A stretch of DNA of 22,069 nucleotides from NCBI GenBank assembly GCA_050731755.1, contig JBOHPP010000122.1, positions 1-22,069 on the forward strand, given 5' to 3'. Below the pieces are notes generated by a model, which saw only the letters and a program-made list of their open reading frames with translations, searched no databases and was not told where the DNA came from. The position numbers were made by a program, and so were the translations under genes. The stretch is from JBOHPP01 sp050731755 (GTDB lineage Bacteria; Methylomirabilota; Methylomirabilia; Rokubacteriales; CSP1-6). Positions 20,586 through 22,069 of this stretch are shown one piece after another (within the stretch, counting starts at the first letter, position 1; each line of letters begins with the position of its first letter).

Positions 20586-22069
20586 TGTCCCGAACCCTGC
20601 TGGTGATCGGCCTGGTGGTCCTGGCCTTGGTGAGCGGCGCCGTCGACGCCGCCGCGCAATCGAATCTCATCGTCCAGGCCGCGACCGAGCCACCGGGGCT
20701 CGATCTGACCGCCACGCCGGCCTCGGCCACGGCGGCGGTGGTGCTCTACAACGTCCAGGAGTGCCTGGTGAAGGTGGACCGCCAGGGCAAGATCGCGCCC
20801 TGGCTGGCCGAGCGCTGGAACACCTCCGACAACCGCAACTACACCTTCTTTCTCAAGCGCGGGGTCAAGTTCCACAACGGCAAGGAGTTGAAAGCGTCCG
20901 ACGTCAAGTTCAGCATCGAGCGGGCCATGGACCCGGCCACCAAGCACCCGTACCCGCGCTACTACGAGGCCATCGGGGACATCATCGTCAAGGACGACTA
21001 CACCATCACGTTCTCGCTCAAGCACGTCAACCCAAGCTTCCTGCAGAACATGGCCCGCCAGGGCTCGGTCATCTACCCGCCCGAGGCCGTGGACAGTCTC
21101 AAGAGCGCGCCCATCGGCACCGGCCCCTATCGGTTCGGCGAGTGGGTCCGCGGCGACCGCATCGTGCTCCGAAAGAACCCCGACTACCACGTGGCCGGTC
21201 TGCCCAAGCTCGAGCGGGTGACGTTCCGCTTCATTCCCGACCCCAACGCGGCCCTGGCCGCGCTCAAGGCCGGCGACATCGACACCTCGCTCTTCGGCCT
21301 GGGCCCCGAGCACGTCACCGATCTCCGGAAGGACCCGCGGTTCACCGTGATCGTGGGTGACACCACCAACGACGTCATCATGACCATGAACAACTCCCGC
21401 AAGCCTTACGACGACGTGCGGGTGCGGCGGGCGGTGACCCACGCCATCAACCGGGGCGAGGTGCTCAAGGGCGCGATGTTCGGGATGGGCAGGGTTCTCG
21501 GCTCCAACGTCGACCCGCTCAACCCGTACTTCGTCGATCTGGCCGATGCGATGCCCTACGATCCGGCGCGGGCCAAGAAGCTGCTCGCCGAGGCCGGGTA
21601 CCCGAACGGGTTCGAGACCGTGCTCAAGGTGGCTCCGCAGTACTACTACACGGTCCGCAGCGGCGAAATTATCGCCGACCACCTGGCCAAGGTCGGCATC
21701 AAGGTGAAGATCGAGCAGATCGAGTGGAGCCAGTGGCTGAGCCGCGTGTTCCGGGAAGCCGACTACGACCTCACCATCATCGGGCACGCCGAATCCTGGG
21801 ACATCGCCAACTACGCCAACCCGAAGTACTACTTCCGCTACGACAGCGGGAAGTTCCAGGACCTCTACAAGAAGTCGGAGACGACCGTCGACGACAAGGC
21901 CCGGCGCGAGCTCTATACGCAGATGCAGAAGCTGCTGATGGAGGAGGCGCCGGTGGTCTTCCTCTATATGCACCCGCGGCTGGCCGTGGCCAAGAAAGGC
22001 GTGCAGGGGCTCTGGCAGCACCTGCCGGTGCCGTCCGCCGATCTTTCCGAGGTGTCGTGGGCGCCGGCC
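20585..22069 (+). CDS. Family 5 solute-binding protein, 3' end cut by window
   Basis: The frame from ATG 20585 stays open to the window end (495 codons), so only a few terminal residues are probably missing. It has a signal peptide (about 1-24, MSRTLLVIGLVVLALVSGAV..., cut near DAAAQ). Then come LIVQAATEPPGLDLTATPAS, the SBP_bac_5 signature YTFFLKRGVKFHNGKELKAS, SAPIGTGPYRFGEW, and PYDPARAKKLLAEAGYPNGF. GAGGAGGAG lies 4 nt before the ATG, inside the epimerase gene. It overlaps the epimerase by one base, an unusual pairing. It is distinct from, not a recent copy of, the binding protein at 17993-19525. A permease set may follow beyond the window. Confidence 0.92.
   Translation, partial: MSRTLLVIGLVVLALVSGAVDAAAQSNLIVQAATEPPGLDLTATPASATAAVVLYNVQECLVKVDRQGKIAPWLAERWNTSDNRNYTFFLKRGVKFHNGKELKASDVKFSIERAMDPATKHPYPRYYEAIGDIIVKDDYTITFSLKHVNPSFLQNMARQGSVIYPPEAVDSLKSAPIGTGPYRFGEWVRGDRIVLRKNPDYHVAGLPKLERVTFRFIPDPNAALAALKAGDIDTSLFGLGPEHVTDLRKDPRFTVIVGDTTNDVIMTMNNSRKPYDDVRVRRAVTHAINRGEVLKGAMFGMGRVLGSNVDPLNPYFVDLADAMPYDPARAKKLLAEAGYPNGFETVLKVAPQYYYTVRSGEIIADHLAKVGIKVKIEQIEWSQWLSRVFREADYDLTIIGHAESWDIANYANPKYYFRYDSGKFQDLYKKSETTVDDKARRELYTQMQKLLMEEAPVVFLYMHPRLAVAKKGVQGLWQHLPVPSADLSEVSWAPA

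Overview
This is a GC-rich bacterial window (roughly two thirds G+C by eye), gene-dense, with many 1-4 nt stop/start overlaps and many GTG starts. The mix of branched-chain-amino-acid-type and peptide-type ABC importers, small catabolic enzymes and ECF signalling suggests a free-living soil or sediment heterotroph. A Rokubacteria/Methylomirabilota-like or deep proteobacterial lineage would fit, but that is inference and no marker gene settles it. No rRNA, tRNA, CRISPR array, transposase or phage gene was seen. No gene-free stretch exceeds about 180 bp.

Layout. (1) 1-2163, plus strand: a signalling cluster of a truncated histidine kinase, a stand-alone receiver protein and a receiver-class III nucleotide cyclase, with overlapping ends. 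(2) 3962-2170, minus: an envelope-stress-type operon of an Arg/Asp/Glu-rich heptad-repeat secreted protein, an ECF sigma factor, its zinc-finger membrane anti-sigma factor and a DUF3106 secreted protein, with a candidate ECF-type promoter in front. (3) 7467-4140, minus: an SDR dehydrogenase, a class I pyridine-nucleotide-disulfide oxidoreductase and an M24 peptidase-fold protein. The oxidoreductase frame is interrupted only by one in-frame TGA, exactly at the second redox-active cysteine. A small GGUC-loop hairpin follows it, so it is a selenoprotein candidate. (4) 13151-7538, minus: a complete Liv-type ABC importer (binding protein, LivG, LivF, LivH, LivM) ending in a ParB-N-domain protein. 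(5) 15091-13219, minus: DUF1054 protein, HAD phosphatase and TPMT-like methyltransferase, overlapping. A cupin is divergent at 15208-15582. (6) 15581-15722: a 29-bp perfect inverted repeat around an 84-bp core. (7) 19525-15758, minus: a family 5 peptide-type binding protein, a miniature paralogue of it (78 residues, both ends kept, middle missing), then DppB and DppC permeases without ATPases. (8) 19632-22069, plus: an NAD-dependent sugar-nucleotide epimerase overlapping a second family 5 binding protein that runs off the window.

The strongest lead is the candidate selenocysteine codon at 6617-6619. It sits where the flavin-interacting cysteine of the CxxxxC disulfide should be, the reading frame is intact on both sides, and TGA is an ordinary stop for many neighbouring genes. 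Secondary leads are the loss of two metal ligands in the co-transcribed M24 protein, the sigma/anti-sigma operon bracketed by two charged helical secreted proteins, the miniature binding-protein paralogue, and the repeat/hairpin structures at 15581-15722 and 17604-17698.
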